Shown here: piece after piece, positions 1 through 8,471 of the stretch
Numbering within the stretch: position 1 is the first letter of the stretch
How the letters are laid out: every line of letters starts with the position of its first letter
Assembly (NCBI GenBank): GCA_051861205.1
Contig: JBHYDC010000026.1
Location: forward strand, 1-42,452
Direction of reading: 5' to 3'
Length of the DNA stretch: 42,452 nt
Origin: JBHYDC01 sp051861205
GTDB taxonomy: Bacteria; Pseudomonadota; Alphaproteobacteria; Rhizobiales; Pleomorphomonadaceae
Program-made: the position numbers and the translations under genes
Notes under the pieces: generated by a model
Seen by the model: only the letters and a program-made list of their open reading frames with translations
Database searches by the model: none
What the model was told of the DNA's origin: nothing

Positions 1-1350
1 CTATCCGTGGCGCGGGGAGGCGTTCTCACGCTGATCGGCGAGACCGGCAGCGGCAAGAGCCTGATTGCACAGGCCGTGTTCGGCCTCCTGCCGTCCGGGC
101 TGTCCGTCAGGGGAGACATCCAGTTCGGCGGCCACGAGCCGATACCTGCGCACGAACCAGAACGCCTCGCCGCGCTTTGGCGCGAGCAGATCATGCTGAT
201 CCCGCAGGAACCGTCCACCGCGCTCGATCCAACCATGCGCGTGCGGCGGCAGATGGCGCTGGCAGGGCTCCATGAGGAGGCGATCAAGCCCGCACTCGCG
301 GCTTTCGATTTGCCTGGTTCGACCGGAGATGCCTATCCCTTCACGCTCTCCGGCGGCATGGCTCAACGAGTGCTGGTGGCCTCGGCGCTGGGCGTTGGCG
401 CGCCAATCATCGTCGCCGACGAGCCGACCAAGGGCCTCGACGCCGACCGCGTGACGCAGGCGATCGCCGCACTTAAGCGCCTTTCAGCCGCCGGACGCAG
501 CTTGCTCGTCATCACCCATGATCGCAGGCTCGCAGAAGAGCTTCCCGGCGAACTGGCGATCGTTCGGAACGGCCGGGTGATTGAGCATGGACCGAGTGCA
601 GGACTGCTGTCCGCGCCCCAAAGCGAGTACGCCCGAACCTGGCTGGCCGCCGATCCGCGGCACTGGCCGCGCTGTCACCGCTGCTGCGACATGACGAGCC
701 TTGCGCTATCTGCGCACGGTCTGGCCTTCGGCTGGCCAAAGGGGGCGATGCTGTTCGAGGACCTTGACCTGCACCTGCCGAAGGGCGGCGTGCTGGCGAT
801 CTCGGGGCCGAGCGGCAGCGGCAAAAGCACGCTGTGTGACATTCTGCTTGGCCTACGTCGTCCGATCGCCGGCAGCGTGGAATGGGGCGGAGTCGACATC
901 GTCGCCGTTCCCTCGGCCATCAGGTCCCGTCGGCAGCGCTACCAAAAGCTGCATCAGGATCCGATAAAGACCTTCGTGCCTCACCTGACCTTCGCACGCC
1001 AGTTCCTTGCGCTCGAAGACGTCAAGCCTGACCTCTCGATCGCACGCGACCTGCCGCCGCTCCTGGAAAAGCTGAAGGTGGGTGATCGGCTGATGAGTCG
1101 TCGCCCGAGCGAGGTCTCGGGCGGCGAGGCCCAGCGGCTCGCCCTCGCCCGCCTCCTCCTTCTCGATCCGATTGCGATCATCGCTGATGAACCGACATCG
1201 CGGCTCGACCCGGTCGTACAGCGTGAGACGATCCAACTCCTGCGTAAAACTGTCGATCAAGAGCGGCTCGGCCTTATCCTCATCAGTCACGACCAAGCGC
1301 TGCTCGCCGCCGTCGCTGACGATCATCTGGCTCTCGGTCCGCGAGCATAG
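1..1350 (+). CDS. Tandem ABC ATPase of a peptide/nickel-type importer (5' end cut by window)
   Basis: The protein carries two complete ABC ATPase modules in one chain. Module 1 has a Walker A GETGSGKS almost at the visible N-terminus, signature LSGGMAQR and Walker B IIVADEPTKGLD. Module 2 has GPSGSGKST near residue 267, signature VSGGEAQR near 371 and Walker B IIADEPTS near 391. Such fused ATPases power oligopeptide/nickel (Dpp/Opp/Nik-type) uptake at the inner membrane; the substrate cannot be read from an ATPase. The reading frame is open to base 1, and only about a dozen residues precede the first Walker A where the family normally has 30-40, so the start lies outside the window. It is host chromosome, and its stop codon is separated from the first prophage stop by a single base. 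Confidence 0.9.
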   Translation, partial: LSVARGGVLTLIGETGSGKSLIAQAVFGLLPSGLSVRGDIQFGGHEPIPAHEPERLAALWREQIMLIPQEPSTALDPTMRVRRQMALAGLHEEAIKPALAAFDLPGSTGDAYPFTLSGGMAQRVLVASALGVGAPIIVADEPTKGLDADRVTQAIAALKRLSAAGRSLLVITHDRRLAEELPGELAIVRNGRVIEHGPSAGLLSAPQSEYARTWLAADPRHWPRCHRCCDMTSLALSAHGLAFGWPKGAMLFEDLDLHLPKGGVLAISGPSGSGKSTLCDILLGLRRPIAGSVEWGGVDIVAVPSAIRSRRQRYQKLHQDPIKTFVPHLTFARQFLALEDVKPDLSIARDLPPLLEKLKVGDRLMSRRPSEVSGGEAQRLALARLLLLDPIAIIADEPTSRLDPVVQRETIQLLRKTVDQERLGLILISHDQALLAAVADDHLALGPRA

Positions 1351-1351
1351 A

Positions 1352-1597
1352 CTACGTGAGGCAAGTCCGCGCCTGATCGCGCAGGCGGGCATAGTCCAGC
1401 ATCGCCTGTTCCAGCGCCGCGCCGGGCGGCAGGCGCTGGATTTCGTCGGCAAGGCGGGCCTGGAAGGCGCGGTCGTAAGCCGCGACCGGCGGGCAGACGA
1501 TGGACGGCCTAGAAGGTGCCGTCGCGCAGGCGGTCAGCGAGAGCGTCGCGATCACGAGGAGCGGCAGCGCCCGCTTTGAGCATGCGGTCTTTGGCAT
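1352..1597 (-). CDS. Rz1-like outer-membrane spanin lipoprotein
   Basis: This 81-residue protein has a basic start (MPKTACSKRA), a hydrophobic stretch and the lipobox LTAC near residue 20, followed by a short periplasmic domain. It therefore looks like a lipoprotein anchored in the outer membrane. The ATG at 1597 is preceded by a strong AAGGAGG six bases upstream, so a longer upstream extension of the frame is rejected. It overlaps the 3' end of the i-spanin gene by 89 bp in another frame, the classical Rz/Rz1 overlap. Together the pair would bridge both membranes and fuse them in the last step of lysis. It is the last gene of the late operon. Confidence 0.8.
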   Translation of the reverse strand: MPKTACSKRALPLLVIATLSLTACATAPSRPSIVCPPVAAYDRAFQARLADEIQRLPPGAALEQAMLDYARLRDQARTCLT

Positions 1598-1742
1598 CGG
1601 AAGCCTCCTTCTGGAATTTGAGTTCGGCCTCGCGGGCTTTCGCCGCCTCAGTGGCGGCGCCCGCCTTGCGGCCAGCGGCGAAGATCGCCGCGGTGGCGAT
1701 AACCACCGCGACGATGAGCACAAGAGCGAACCAGCCGGTCAC
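1509..1742 (-). CDS. Rz-like inner-membrane spanin
   Basis: This 77-residue protein has an N-terminal membrane segment (residues 4-24, rich in Val/Ile/Ala) followed by a charged Ala/Glu/Lys helical region that should form a coiled coil in the periplasm. That is the plan of an i-spanin. It overlaps the holin-like gene by 4 bp upstream and the lipoprotein o-spanin by 89 bp downstream. The function is inferred from topology, position after the endolysin and the overlap; the sequence itself is not distinctive. Confidence 0.72.
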   Translation of the reverse strand: MTGWFALVLIVAVVIATAAIFAAGRKAGAATEAAKAREAELKFQKEASDAKDRMLKAGAAAPRDRDALADRLRDGTF

Positions 1743-1936
1743 TTGTTCGCCCCGGTGATCCCGGCCCGCAGCGTGCCGAGGCCGAGCGCGGCGAGGATCT
1801 GGGTGAGCCAGTCGGAACCGACATCGACGCCCGGCACATCAATGCCGAGGCCCTTCTCGACGACCACGACGAGAACGAGCACGGCGGCGATGATGTAGGT
1901 GCGGTAGCCCGCACCGAACTGTAGAATGGCGTTCAT
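1739..1936 (-). CDS. Small membrane protein, probable holin
   Basis: This 65-residue protein has one clear transmembrane segment (about residues 14-27, Ala/Val/Leu-rich) and a second weakly hydrophobic stretch (residues 44-58). The ATG has an AAGGAG site upstream. Its size, hydrophobicity and place between the endolysin and the spanins suggest a holin or pinholin that times lysis. No holin family motif is recognised, so the call rests on context. Confidence 0.55.
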   Translation of the reverse strand: MNAILQFGAGYRTYIIAAVLVLVVVVEKGLGIDVPGVDVGSDWLTQILAALGLGTLRAGITGANK

Positions 1937-1960
1937 GGAAATCTCCTTGGTTGGGTTGGA

Positions 1961-2530
1961 TCAGGCCTCGTTGACGGAGAGGCTTCCGCTCGCAGCGAGA
2001 GGGATCGGGCGGACGTTCGTGGGCTGGGCGCGATAGGCCGGGCGGCGCACCGCCACGAGCCGGTTGCGCGACAGCCGCGTGATCGAGACGCGGTCGGACT
2101 GATTGCCGCCGAGAACGTGGAAGGCGGAGGCGTCATGGCCGACATAGAGGCCGACATGCCCCCCGCCCTTGCGCTTGAAGACGAGCACGTCGCCAAGCGC
2201 CGCAGCGCCTTTCGGAACCGACGTGCCGAACGCCGCCCATTCGAGAGCCGCGAGATAGAGGCGCGGCGGATTACGGTCGGGGCGGCGTTCGATGTTGGCG
2301 CGGTGGGCGACGAGGCCCAAGAACAGCCCGCACCACGGGATCGCGTCGTGGCGGTAGACGCCGGCATAGACACGGCCGAGACCGGCGGCTTCGAGCTCGT
2401 CTTGCCAGCCGATGATCTTCGGATTGTCGGTAGCGCCTGGCGCTTCGAGCGTGCCGTGTTGCTTCAGCGCCTCGATGATCATGCGCGGGCCAGGCTCGGC
2501 TTCGAGCCATCGGTATTGGGCAGGCAGCAT
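1961..2530 (-). CDS. Endolysin, TIGR02594/CHAP-like cysteine peptidase
   Basis: The 189-residue protein matches the TIGR02594 phage family. It has a catalytic-type Cys67 in IPWCGLFLG, a His125 in the GGGHVGLYVG block, and a downstream LGGNQSD segment that supplies the third polar residue. Such NlpC/P60-CHAP-fold enzymes cut peptide bonds in peptidoglycan. There is no signal peptide, which fits holin-dependent release. AGGAGG precedes the ATG. It lies directly before the holin-like and spanin genes, making a full lysis cassette. Confidence 0.82.
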   Translation of the reverse strand: MLPAQYRWLEAEPGPRMIIEALKQHGTLEAPGATDNPKIIGWQDELEAAGLGRVYAGVYRHDAIPWCGLFLGLVAHRANIERRPDRNPPRLYLAALEWAAFGTSVPKGAAALGDVLVFKRKGGGHVGLYVGHDASAFHVLGGNQSDRVSITRLSRNRLVAVRRPAYRAQPTNVRPIPLAASGSLSVNEA

Positions 2531-2550
2531 TGCGACCTCCTGAAACGACG

Positions 2551-2573
2551 AAGCCCGCCGAAGGGGCGGGCTT
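2551..2573 (-). terminator. Stem-loop upstream of the lysis cassette
   Basis: A perfect 9-bp GC-rich stem (AAGCCCGCC / GGCGGGCTT) closes a 5-base loop in the gap between the 110-aa membrane protein gene and the endolysin gene. There is no long U-tract on the leftward transcript, so it may be a weak terminator, attenuator or RNA-processing structure. Confidence 0.45.
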
Positions 2574-2607
2574 ATCGTCGGGTTGCGGTTGGGTTGAGGG
2601 CGGCGGA

Positions 2608-2940
2608 TCAGGCGTGCTTGCGGCCGTCCTCGTGGCTTTCCAGGCGGTCGATGCGCTCGCGGAACTCAGCCATTGTCGCCTTAATCTGGGCGATGTCAGT
2701 GCGGGCTTCGGCCACGACCCGGCGCCCGGCAATGTCGTTCGAGACATCCGCCTTGATCGCGCTGATCTCCTTCGCGTTGGCGGCGAGCGTGGCATCAATG
2801 AGCGTGAAGCGCTGTGACAACCACCACGCCACGCGGACGAGGAAGACGATCAGGATCAGCAGTTCGAGGATCAGGCTGCCGACGACGACCCACGTCAGGG
2901 TGAGCGCGTCGGAGCCGACCGATATCGGGGCGGCGGACAT
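2608..2940 (-). CDS. Membrane-anchored coiled-coil protein
   Basis: This 110-residue protein starts at the ATG at 2940, which has AAGGAA eight bases upstream; a TTG at 2958 is possible but poorer. It has one membrane segment (about residues 17-40, very Leu/Ile/Val-rich) followed by a long amphipathic helix with heptad-like spacing and a charged C-terminus. Small proteins of this plan are common between tail-fibre and lysis genes in alphaproteobacterial prophages, with unknown function. A lysis-accessory or superinfection role is possible but not shown. Confidence 0.7.
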   Translation of the reverse strand: MSAAPISVGSDALTLTWVVVGSLILELLILIVFLVRVAWWLSQRFTLIDATLAANAKEISAIKADVSNDIAGRRVVAEARTDIAQIKATMAEFRERIDRLESHEDGRKHA

Positions 2941-2961
2941 CGAGGGTTCCTTCTTCAAGGT

Positions 2962-3660
2962 TCAGGACAAGGGCGCGGTGAAGGCGAGCGCGTAGAGCAC
3001 GACGCGCACCTTGCCGCCGGTGAAGTTGCCGCCGGCCGCGGTGACACGGATCGGCGTGTTGGCGTAGAAGGCGGACGGCCCAATCACGCCGATGTTGTTC
3101 GAGCCAAGCGCGATGCCGAGCGAGCCGCCGAATTGGTTGGGGTTGCCGCCCACGCCGACGCCGTAGGCGGTCGCGCCGGTGATCGCCTGGGTGGTGCGTG
3201 AAGCGACGGCCAGAACGATCATGCGGTCGGCGATCACGGCGGTGGTGGCATCGACGAAGGCGCCGGTGAGCGTCAGTTCCTGTTCGAGCGCGACAAGCCG
3301 GATCGCGCCGCCATTGGCGGTGCCGACGATCCGGTCGCGCCAGGCGCCATCGGTCCAAACGACGGTGAGGCGCTCGTCCTCAACATGGACGCGCCATCCG
3401 GCGACGGGCGATAGATAAGCCCAGGCGCCCTCGCGCCAGAACGCGATCTTGTCGGTCTGGCCAGCCCAGACGCCGGTTGCACCGGAGGGCACGATCCAGC
3501 GGTCGCCGTTCGCTGGGCTTCCCGGCGGCGTCGCCAGCGCCCGGCTTTTGACGCTGGTCTGCACAAGCGCGTCGAGGCGCAGCAGCGCATCGTTGTGGGC
3601 AATCTCCTTCTGCGCCTGCCCTTGCGCGAGCGTGGGCAGGCCGAGGTTCGGCGTCGGCAT
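2962..3660 (-). CDS. DUF2793 tail-associated protein
   Basis: The N-terminus (LGLPTLAQGQAQKEIAHNDAL) is the hallmark of DUF2793, found at the distal end of GTA-like tails. Residues 1-110 form this domain, with repeated W-G/D-W motifs (DRWIVPSGA, WAGQTDKIAFW). The rest is a Gly/Ala/Thr-rich beta-type C-terminal domain. It lies immediately downstream of the large baseplate protein gene and is likely a tail-tip or receptor-contact protein. The start is the ATG at 3660; its ribosome site is weak. Confidence 0.82.
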   Translation of the reverse strand: MPTPNLGLPTLAQGQAQKEIAHNDALLRLDALVQTSVKSRALATPPGSPANGDRWIVPSGATGVWAGQTDKIAFWREGAWAYLSPVAGWRVHVEDERLTVVWTDGAWRDRIVGTANGGAIRLVALEQELTLTGAFVDATTAVIADRMIVLAVASRTTQAITGATAYGVGVGGNPNQFGGSLGIALGSNNIGVIGPSAFYANTPIRVTAAGGNFTGGKVRVVLYALAFTAPLS

Positions 3661-3672
3661 TTTTGTCTTCCC

Positions 3673-6600
3673 TCAGATGATGGCGGCGCCCGGCCAGCCG
3701 CGCCCGACAGAGGCGGAAAGCTGGCAGACGCGCACCGAGATCGTGCTTTGCGCCGATCCGAAATCCGCGACCTGCTGGGCGGCGGAATAGCTGGCGGTCG
3801 GCGTGGTCGCAGCGATAGTCCGGACGATATTGGCGCCGTTCATCACATCGACCTCGTAGCGCTCGCTTTCCTCGTTGAGCGGAACATCGACGCCATCGGC
3901 CCAGACGCCACCGAAGCGGGTGCGCCGAACCCAAGTGATGGCGAGGTCGCCGCCGCCATTGCGCGCGCCCGCGATCTGAACGGGCGACCACGGCATGCGG
4001 CCGACGGCCTTCGCGGCGAAGGTCGTCTGCTGCCAGGCGGGATCGGCGATATCGAGCGCTTGCGGTCCCCACCGATAAAAGCGGGCGGCGAGGCGTTCGG
4101 CGGGTTTGCCGTCGATCTTGGCGACGGCTTCGTTCAGGAGAACCACCGGCGCGCCAAGCGCCAGCGGCGAGCGGATGGCGTGTTCGGTGCCGAGGCGTCC
4201 GCGCAACAGCTTGGTCAGCCGATAGGTTTGCGATCCGGTCAGGACCGCATCGGCGAACTGGACGATCTCCCAATCCCCGTCGGGCGTGCCGAGGGCGAGG
4301 CTGTTCGTGCCGCCGCTCAGGATCGTGTCGGGTGTGGCGCTCGCCAGTTCGCCGGCATAGAGCTTCACTTCGAGGACGGAGCCTTCGTCCCAATACTCCG
4401 TCGGCCCGGTGGAAAGCGGCTGGATGGTTTCGCCGATGGTCGCCCGAACGGCGAGCGTCGTGTCGAGCACGAAATCGGACCCGGTGGCGCTGTCCATCAC
4501 CACGACGCCGCCCCAGGGCGAGGCCGAGGCCGCAGCATAGGGCGAGAAGCCGTCGTCGGTATCGCGCAGCAGCGGCAGGTCCATCAGCCGCAAGACCGCA
4601 GCGCCATAGATCGGCGGCGGTGTGAGCGTCGGCGGAGCGATGCCGTTGAGCGGCGGCGAATAGATCGCCGCTTCCGCTCGCACCGCTTCGGCTTCGCGCG
4701 CGCCCTTGTCGAGCACGCGCGTCAACCGGAAGGATCGCGCCCTGCCGTTGATGACGAGATCGATCACGTCGCCCGGATCGAGTGCGATGCGTGACGGCGG
4801 CAGGGCCAGTTGCGCGGTCTCGCGGGCAACCCATGCTTCCACCAGCGCGCGATCGGCGATCGATTGCGCCTGGACCTGATCCATCACGAGCGCCAGCCGC
4901 AGATCGCTCTTGCGTTCGGAATAGCCGGCAAGGCGCGTCGCCGAGACCGCGCCGGACTTGTATTCGTCCACAGCATCGGTGAAGCCGACCGCCACCTCGT
5001 TCGGCAGTTCGGTTTCCTGGCCGCGCGTCAGCGTGATCTCTTCGCCCTGATCGGGAACAGCGAGTTCGGGCAAGGTCAGCGTTGCGACCGAAGCCCGCCC
5101 GCGCGGCACGAAGCGGATCACGCCGTCGGTTTCGACCGCATCGAAGGAATAGGCGGAGGCCAGCGCTTCGATCTCGGCGCGCGGGCTCATCGGCCTGTCG
5201 CGCAGATATCCGGTGACGACGCCGACCAACGCCGACACATCATAGGCCGTGAAGCCGACACGCCGGCAGCGTTCGGCCACCAGCGCCGCGAGATCGGCAA
5301 GGCCGACCTTGCCGTTCAGCCAATGGCCGAGCGGATAGAGATCACCATCAGACCAGAGATCGGCGCGGCCCGGCCAGGCCGGATAGGGACGCGCGTCCCA
5401 TGTCCAGATGCCAAAGGCCTCGATCATCCGGCCGCTATAGACGTTCGAGCCCGGGTTATTGGCGCCTGAAGGCGCCCAATAGGCGAGAACAGCTTCAAGC
5501 GCGCGGCGCTGGATCAGATCGTCGCGCGTGCCCTTTGAGAAGTAGGGCAGGAAACTCTCGGACGATTTCGGATCATAGAAGACATTGGGCTGGTTCGCGC
5601 CCTTGTCGGCCGAAGGCACACCAAGCTCGCAGAACCAGATCGGCTTTGACTGGGGCGTCCAGGCCGTAGCGGTACCGAGCGAAGCGCCCGGCATTGCGGT
5701 GTTATACTGGTTTACCCCCACACCCGTCTTGATGATTGAAGGCAAGGCAAATTCCACGATCGCCGACCCGGCTGCACCGGCGGGGACCGTTCCGATGCCG
5801 AGAGCGCCTCGGACCAGAGTGTTTGTGGCGCCCATCGTGATGGCCGACGGCGATTGGAATGAATAGGATCCGCCTGTGGTGAGGTTGCGGGCGCTTTGAA
5901 CCAGCGTGCCGCTCGCCGACTGCGCGAAAAGATCGACGCCGTAGGCGCCTACCTGACTAAGTACTCTAACCTTGAGCGAAACGGTCCATTGGTCGCCGCT
6001 GGCGGTTGCGATGCTCGGCATGTAGAGCCGAGGGAAGACAGTGCCGCCGCCCGCCGTGTTGTTATACGACAGGCGCATCTTTATTCGGACGTTACCACTT
6101 TCGTCCGTGTCGATATTCAAGACGTCAAAGGTGAGGTTCTGAGCGCTCCAACCCGTGGGTACAGCCTGCCCAGCGACGACGCCGCCCGGGCGGTTTCGAT
6201 GAGTGTTACTCCACCATCTCCGAATGTCCTTCTGGCGAAACACCCACGGATTGCCATAGGCGCCGTCGGTGATGGTGGTGCGGGTCTGGTTATTGCGCGC
6301 GGTGTCGCTCGCATAGAACCAGTCGAAGAACTCGCCGCCTTCGATGTTCGATTGCAGATAGGCGCGATCATAGATCGAGGGCGCGCCTGCGATGCGGTCG
6401 AGGTGGCCGGTGCCGTCGCGCCAGTCGGCGAGCGGCGCATACCAGTCGATCCCGACGAAATCGATATTGCTGTCAGCCCAAAGCGGATCGAGATGGAAAA
6501 AGACATCGTTCGAGCCGTCGGCGGGCCGATAGCCGTTGTAGTCCGACCAATCGGCGGCGTAGCTCACCTTCACCCCGCCGCCGAGAATGGCCTTCACGTC

Positions 6601-8115
6601 GGCGGCGAGGGTCTTGAGCCGGGCGACGGCGGGGAAGTTCGTGGCGCTGTCGCGCACCGAACAGAGCGCGCGAAACTCCGATCCGATCAGAAAGGCGTCG
6701 ATGGTTCCGGCATCGATGGCGTTCACCGCCGCGCAGAGCTTGGCGTAGTGCAGGATGAACCGGCGCAGGCCCCATTCGGCCGGGCCGGAATAGCTGGTTG
6801 TCACCGCATCGGTGCTAGCGTTGACTGATACCGAGACGTGTGAGGCGAGGCAGGCGCCGAAGAAGGCCGCAACCTGCGTTCCCGCCGTCGCCGTTTTGTC
6901 CACCGTGCCGGATTGGCCAGCGGCGGGATGGCAGGTGATCCGCCCGCGCCAAGGATAGACGGGCTGGCCGGTGCCGCCATAGGGGTTCGGCAGAGCATTG
7001 CCGGCGGGTACATCCATGAAGACGAATGGATAGAACACCACGGCATAGCCGCGAGCCTTCAGATCGCGGATTGCGCGCACGACCGTATCGTCCGAAGGCG
7101 TGCCGCCGTAAGCGGGCTTGCCGACACTGAGCGACATAACGAGTGCGCCGGAGCGGGCAAGGCCGTGCACTTCCCAAGCGTCCGGCGTCGTCACCTTGTT
7201 GGCGACCTCGACCTTCGGGCGGATCGTGCAGGAGCCGCAGCGCAGATCGTCGCCGAACCAGCCGACCACCAGAAACACCGTATCGACGTTGGGCAGCGAG
7301 GCTTTCAGATCATCCAGCGCCACCGACCAGTCCGATGTCGAGCGCCCGGCGCTGTCGTTCTCGGGCGTGGTCGAGCCGCCGCCGAGATCGCGCTTCTGGA
7401 CCTTGGTGTCATAGGCACGCTCGCCCGCACCCGGGATCATGGTCACTGCGCGCACGATGGTCTCAAGGCTGTCGCCAGCCGTGGACGACACGCGCCGGAA
7501 TACTTCGAAGGTCAGCTGCGGCAGGCGGTTGCCGAACTTTTCGAGCGCGAGATTGTCGAAGACTACATAGGCGGTGCCGCGATAGGCGGGCGCATTACCG
7601 GTGCCTTCGACGCCTTCGATCAGCGGATCGGGCGACTGGCTCGTCGTGCCGCGATAAATCCGCATGGTGATGCCAGCGAGTGAAAGCGGCTTGCCATCGG
7701 CCCAGATGCGGCCGATCCGGTCGATCGGCCCTTCACAGAGCCCGACGGCGAAGTTCGCGAAATAGGAATAGGTGGTGGACGTGACCGATCCGCCGCCACC
7801 GCCGCCCTTGCCGCCGCCGGAGCGCTGCGTGGTCGTCGTCGCCACTTCCTTGAACTTGGTCGCCCAGATGATCTGGCCCGCGATGCGAACACGTCCGGCG
7901 ATCTCGGGGATGGCCGCTCCCTCGGTCGAAGCCTGAACCTGCAAACTGTCGAGGCGCGGCCCTTCCTGTGTCGTGTTGCCCATCGACGGCCCGAACAAGC
8001 GGTTGTCGATGAAGCTGCCAACAGCGGTCGCCGCCGCTGCTGCCGCGATCTGGACAAACGCCGAGGCGCCCGCCGTCAGCGCGGAGGCTGCGGCAGTGAG
8101 GAGAAGAACGGCCAT
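3673..8115 (-). CDS. Baseplate multidomain protein (GTA gp15-like, TIM-barrel) with an extra inserted domain
   Basis: The 1480-residue protein is the central tail hub. It has a hydrophobic N-terminus, an N-terminal tail domain, a large glycoside-hydrolase-like TIM-barrel domain (about residues 430-900, with GIDWYAPLADWRDG and IWFCELGVPSADKG) and a long C-terminal phage-tail domain. RcGTA gp15 is about 1300 residues. The excess is explained by a segment at about residues 646-816, which splits the barrel between RWWSNTHRNRPGG and TAWTPQSKPIW and reads like a beta-sandwich carbohydrate-binding module. It is probably involved in cell-envelope attachment or penetration. The upstream flank also carries the divergent TacA/TacT cassette. 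Confidence 0.92.
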   Translation of the reverse strand: MAVLLLTAAASALTAGASAFVQIAAAAAATAVGSFIDNRLFGPSMGNTTQEGPRLDSLQVQASTEGAAIPEIAGRVRIAGQIIWATKFKEVATTTTQRSGGGKGGGGGGSVTSTTYSYFANFAVGLCEGPIDRIGRIWADGKPLSLAGITMRIYRGTTSQSPDPLIEGVEGTGNAPAYRGTAYVVFDNLALEKFGNRLPQLTFEVFRRVSSTAGDSLETIVRAVTMIPGAGERAYDTKVQKRDLGGGSTTPENDSAGRSTSDWSVALDDLKASLPNVDTVFLVVGWFGDDLRCGSCTIRPKVEVANKVTTPDAWEVHGLARSGALVMSLSVGKPAYGGTPSDDTVVRAIRDLKARGYAVVFYPFVFMDVPAGNALPNPYGGTGQPVYPWRGRITCHPAAGQSGTVDKTATAGTQVAAFFGACLASHVSVSVNASTDAVTTSYSGPAEWGLRRFILHYAKLCAAVNAIDAGTIDAFLIGSEFRALCSVRDSATNFPAVARLKTLAADVKAILGGGVKVSYAADWSDYNGYRPADGSNDVFFHLDPLWADSNIDFVGIDWYAPLADWRDGTGHLDRIAGAPSIYDRAYLQSNIEGGEFFDWFYASDTARNNQTRTTITDGAYGNPWVFRQKDIRRWWSNTHRNRPGGVVAGQAVPTGWSAQNLTFDVLNIDTDESGNVRIKMRLSYNNTAGGGTVFPRLYMPSIATASGDQWTVSLKVRVLSQVGAYGVDLFAQSASGTLVQSARNLTTGGSYSFQSPSAITMGATNTLVRGALGIGTVPAGAAGSAIVEFALPSIIKTGVGVNQYNTAMPGASLGTATAWTPQSKPIWFCELGVPSADKGANQPNVFYDPKSSESFLPYFSKGTRDDLIQRRALEAVLAYWAPSGANNPGSNVYSGRMIEAFGIWTWDARPYPAWPGRADLWSDGDLYPLGHWLNGKVGLADLAALVAERCRRVGFTAYDVSALVGVVTGYLRDRPMSPRAEIEALASAYSFDAVETDGVIRFVPRGRASVATLTLPELAVPDQGEEITLTRGQETELPNEVAVGFTDAVDEYKSGAVSATRLAGYSERKSDLRLALVMDQVQAQSIADRALVEAWVARETAQLALPPSRIALDPGDVIDLVINGRARSFRLTRVLDKGAREAEAVRAEAAIYSPPLNGIAPPTLTPPPIYGAAVLRLMDLPLLRDTDDGFSPYAAASASPWGGVVVMDSATGSDFVLDTTLAVRATIGETIQPLSTGPTEYWDEGSVLEVKLYAGELASATPDTILSGGTNSLALGTPDGDWEIVQFADAVLTGSQTYRLTKLLRGRLGTEHAIRSPLALGAPVVLLNEAVAKIDGKPAERLAARFYRWGPQALDIADPAWQQTTFAAKAVGRMPWSPVQIAGARNGGGDLAITWVRRTRFGGVWADGVDVPLNEESERYEVDVMNGANIVRTIAATTPTASYSAAQQVADFGSAQSTISVRVCQLSASVGRGWPGAAII

Positions 8116-8143
8116 GGGGCTAGCTTTTTCAGGAGAAAGCGTG

Positions 8144-8170
8144 TATATAGGAACGCAATACGAGGAGACG
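8144..8170 (+). promoter_or_regulatory. Putative -10 and ribosome site of the TacA/TacT-like cassette
   Basis: The 59-bp divergent gap holds TATATA (8144-8149) and a GAGGAGA ribosome site before the ATG at 8175. No good -35 box is seen, so the promoter may be weak or activator/antitoxin-dependent. Confidence 0.35.
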
Positions 8171-8174
8171 CGAC

Positions 8175-8471
8175 ATGGTTGATCTGGCCCAAAAGCGGGA
8201 TGTGGCGGTTTCGATGCGATTCCGGGACGACGATCTCGGAATCATCGACCGCGGCGCGGAACTGCGCGGGCTTTCCCGAACGGAGTTCATGCGCCGGGCG
8301 GCGCTGCACGACGCCCAGATCGCCATTCTCAACGAGACCGTGGTGCGGTTGGCGCCGGAGGCTTATCTGCAGTTCGTCGCCGCCATTGACGCGCCGGTTG
8401 CCGTAATCCCTGCCAAGATGCTTGAACGGCTTTCTCGGAAGGCACCGTGGGGCGAAGCGTCCAAAGGATGA
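8175..8471 (+). CDS. TacA-like (DUF1778) ribbon-helix-helix antitoxin
   Basis: This 98-residue protein begins with a ribbon-helix-helix DNA-binding segment typical of DUF1778 antitoxins (VSMRFRDDDLGIIDRGAELRGLSRTEFMRRAAL). Its Pro/Ala-rich C-terminal tail would wrap around the toxin. Its stop codon overlaps the start of the downstream GNAT gene (ATGA), the usual arrangement. It would neutralise the toxin and repress its own promoter. The cassette is transcribed against the tail operon, between the gp14- and gp15-like genes. Confidence 0.88.
   Translation: MVDLAQKRDVAVSMRFRDDDLGIIDRGAELRGLSRTEFMRRAALHDAQIAILNETVVRLAPEAYLQFVAAIDAPVAVIPAKMLERLSRKAPWGEASKG

Noticed and set aside
3595..4794. Long antisense open frame opposite the DUF2793 and gp15-like genes
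   Set aside because: It crosses the boundary of two confident genes, is of biased Arg/Gly/Ala content and matches nothing.
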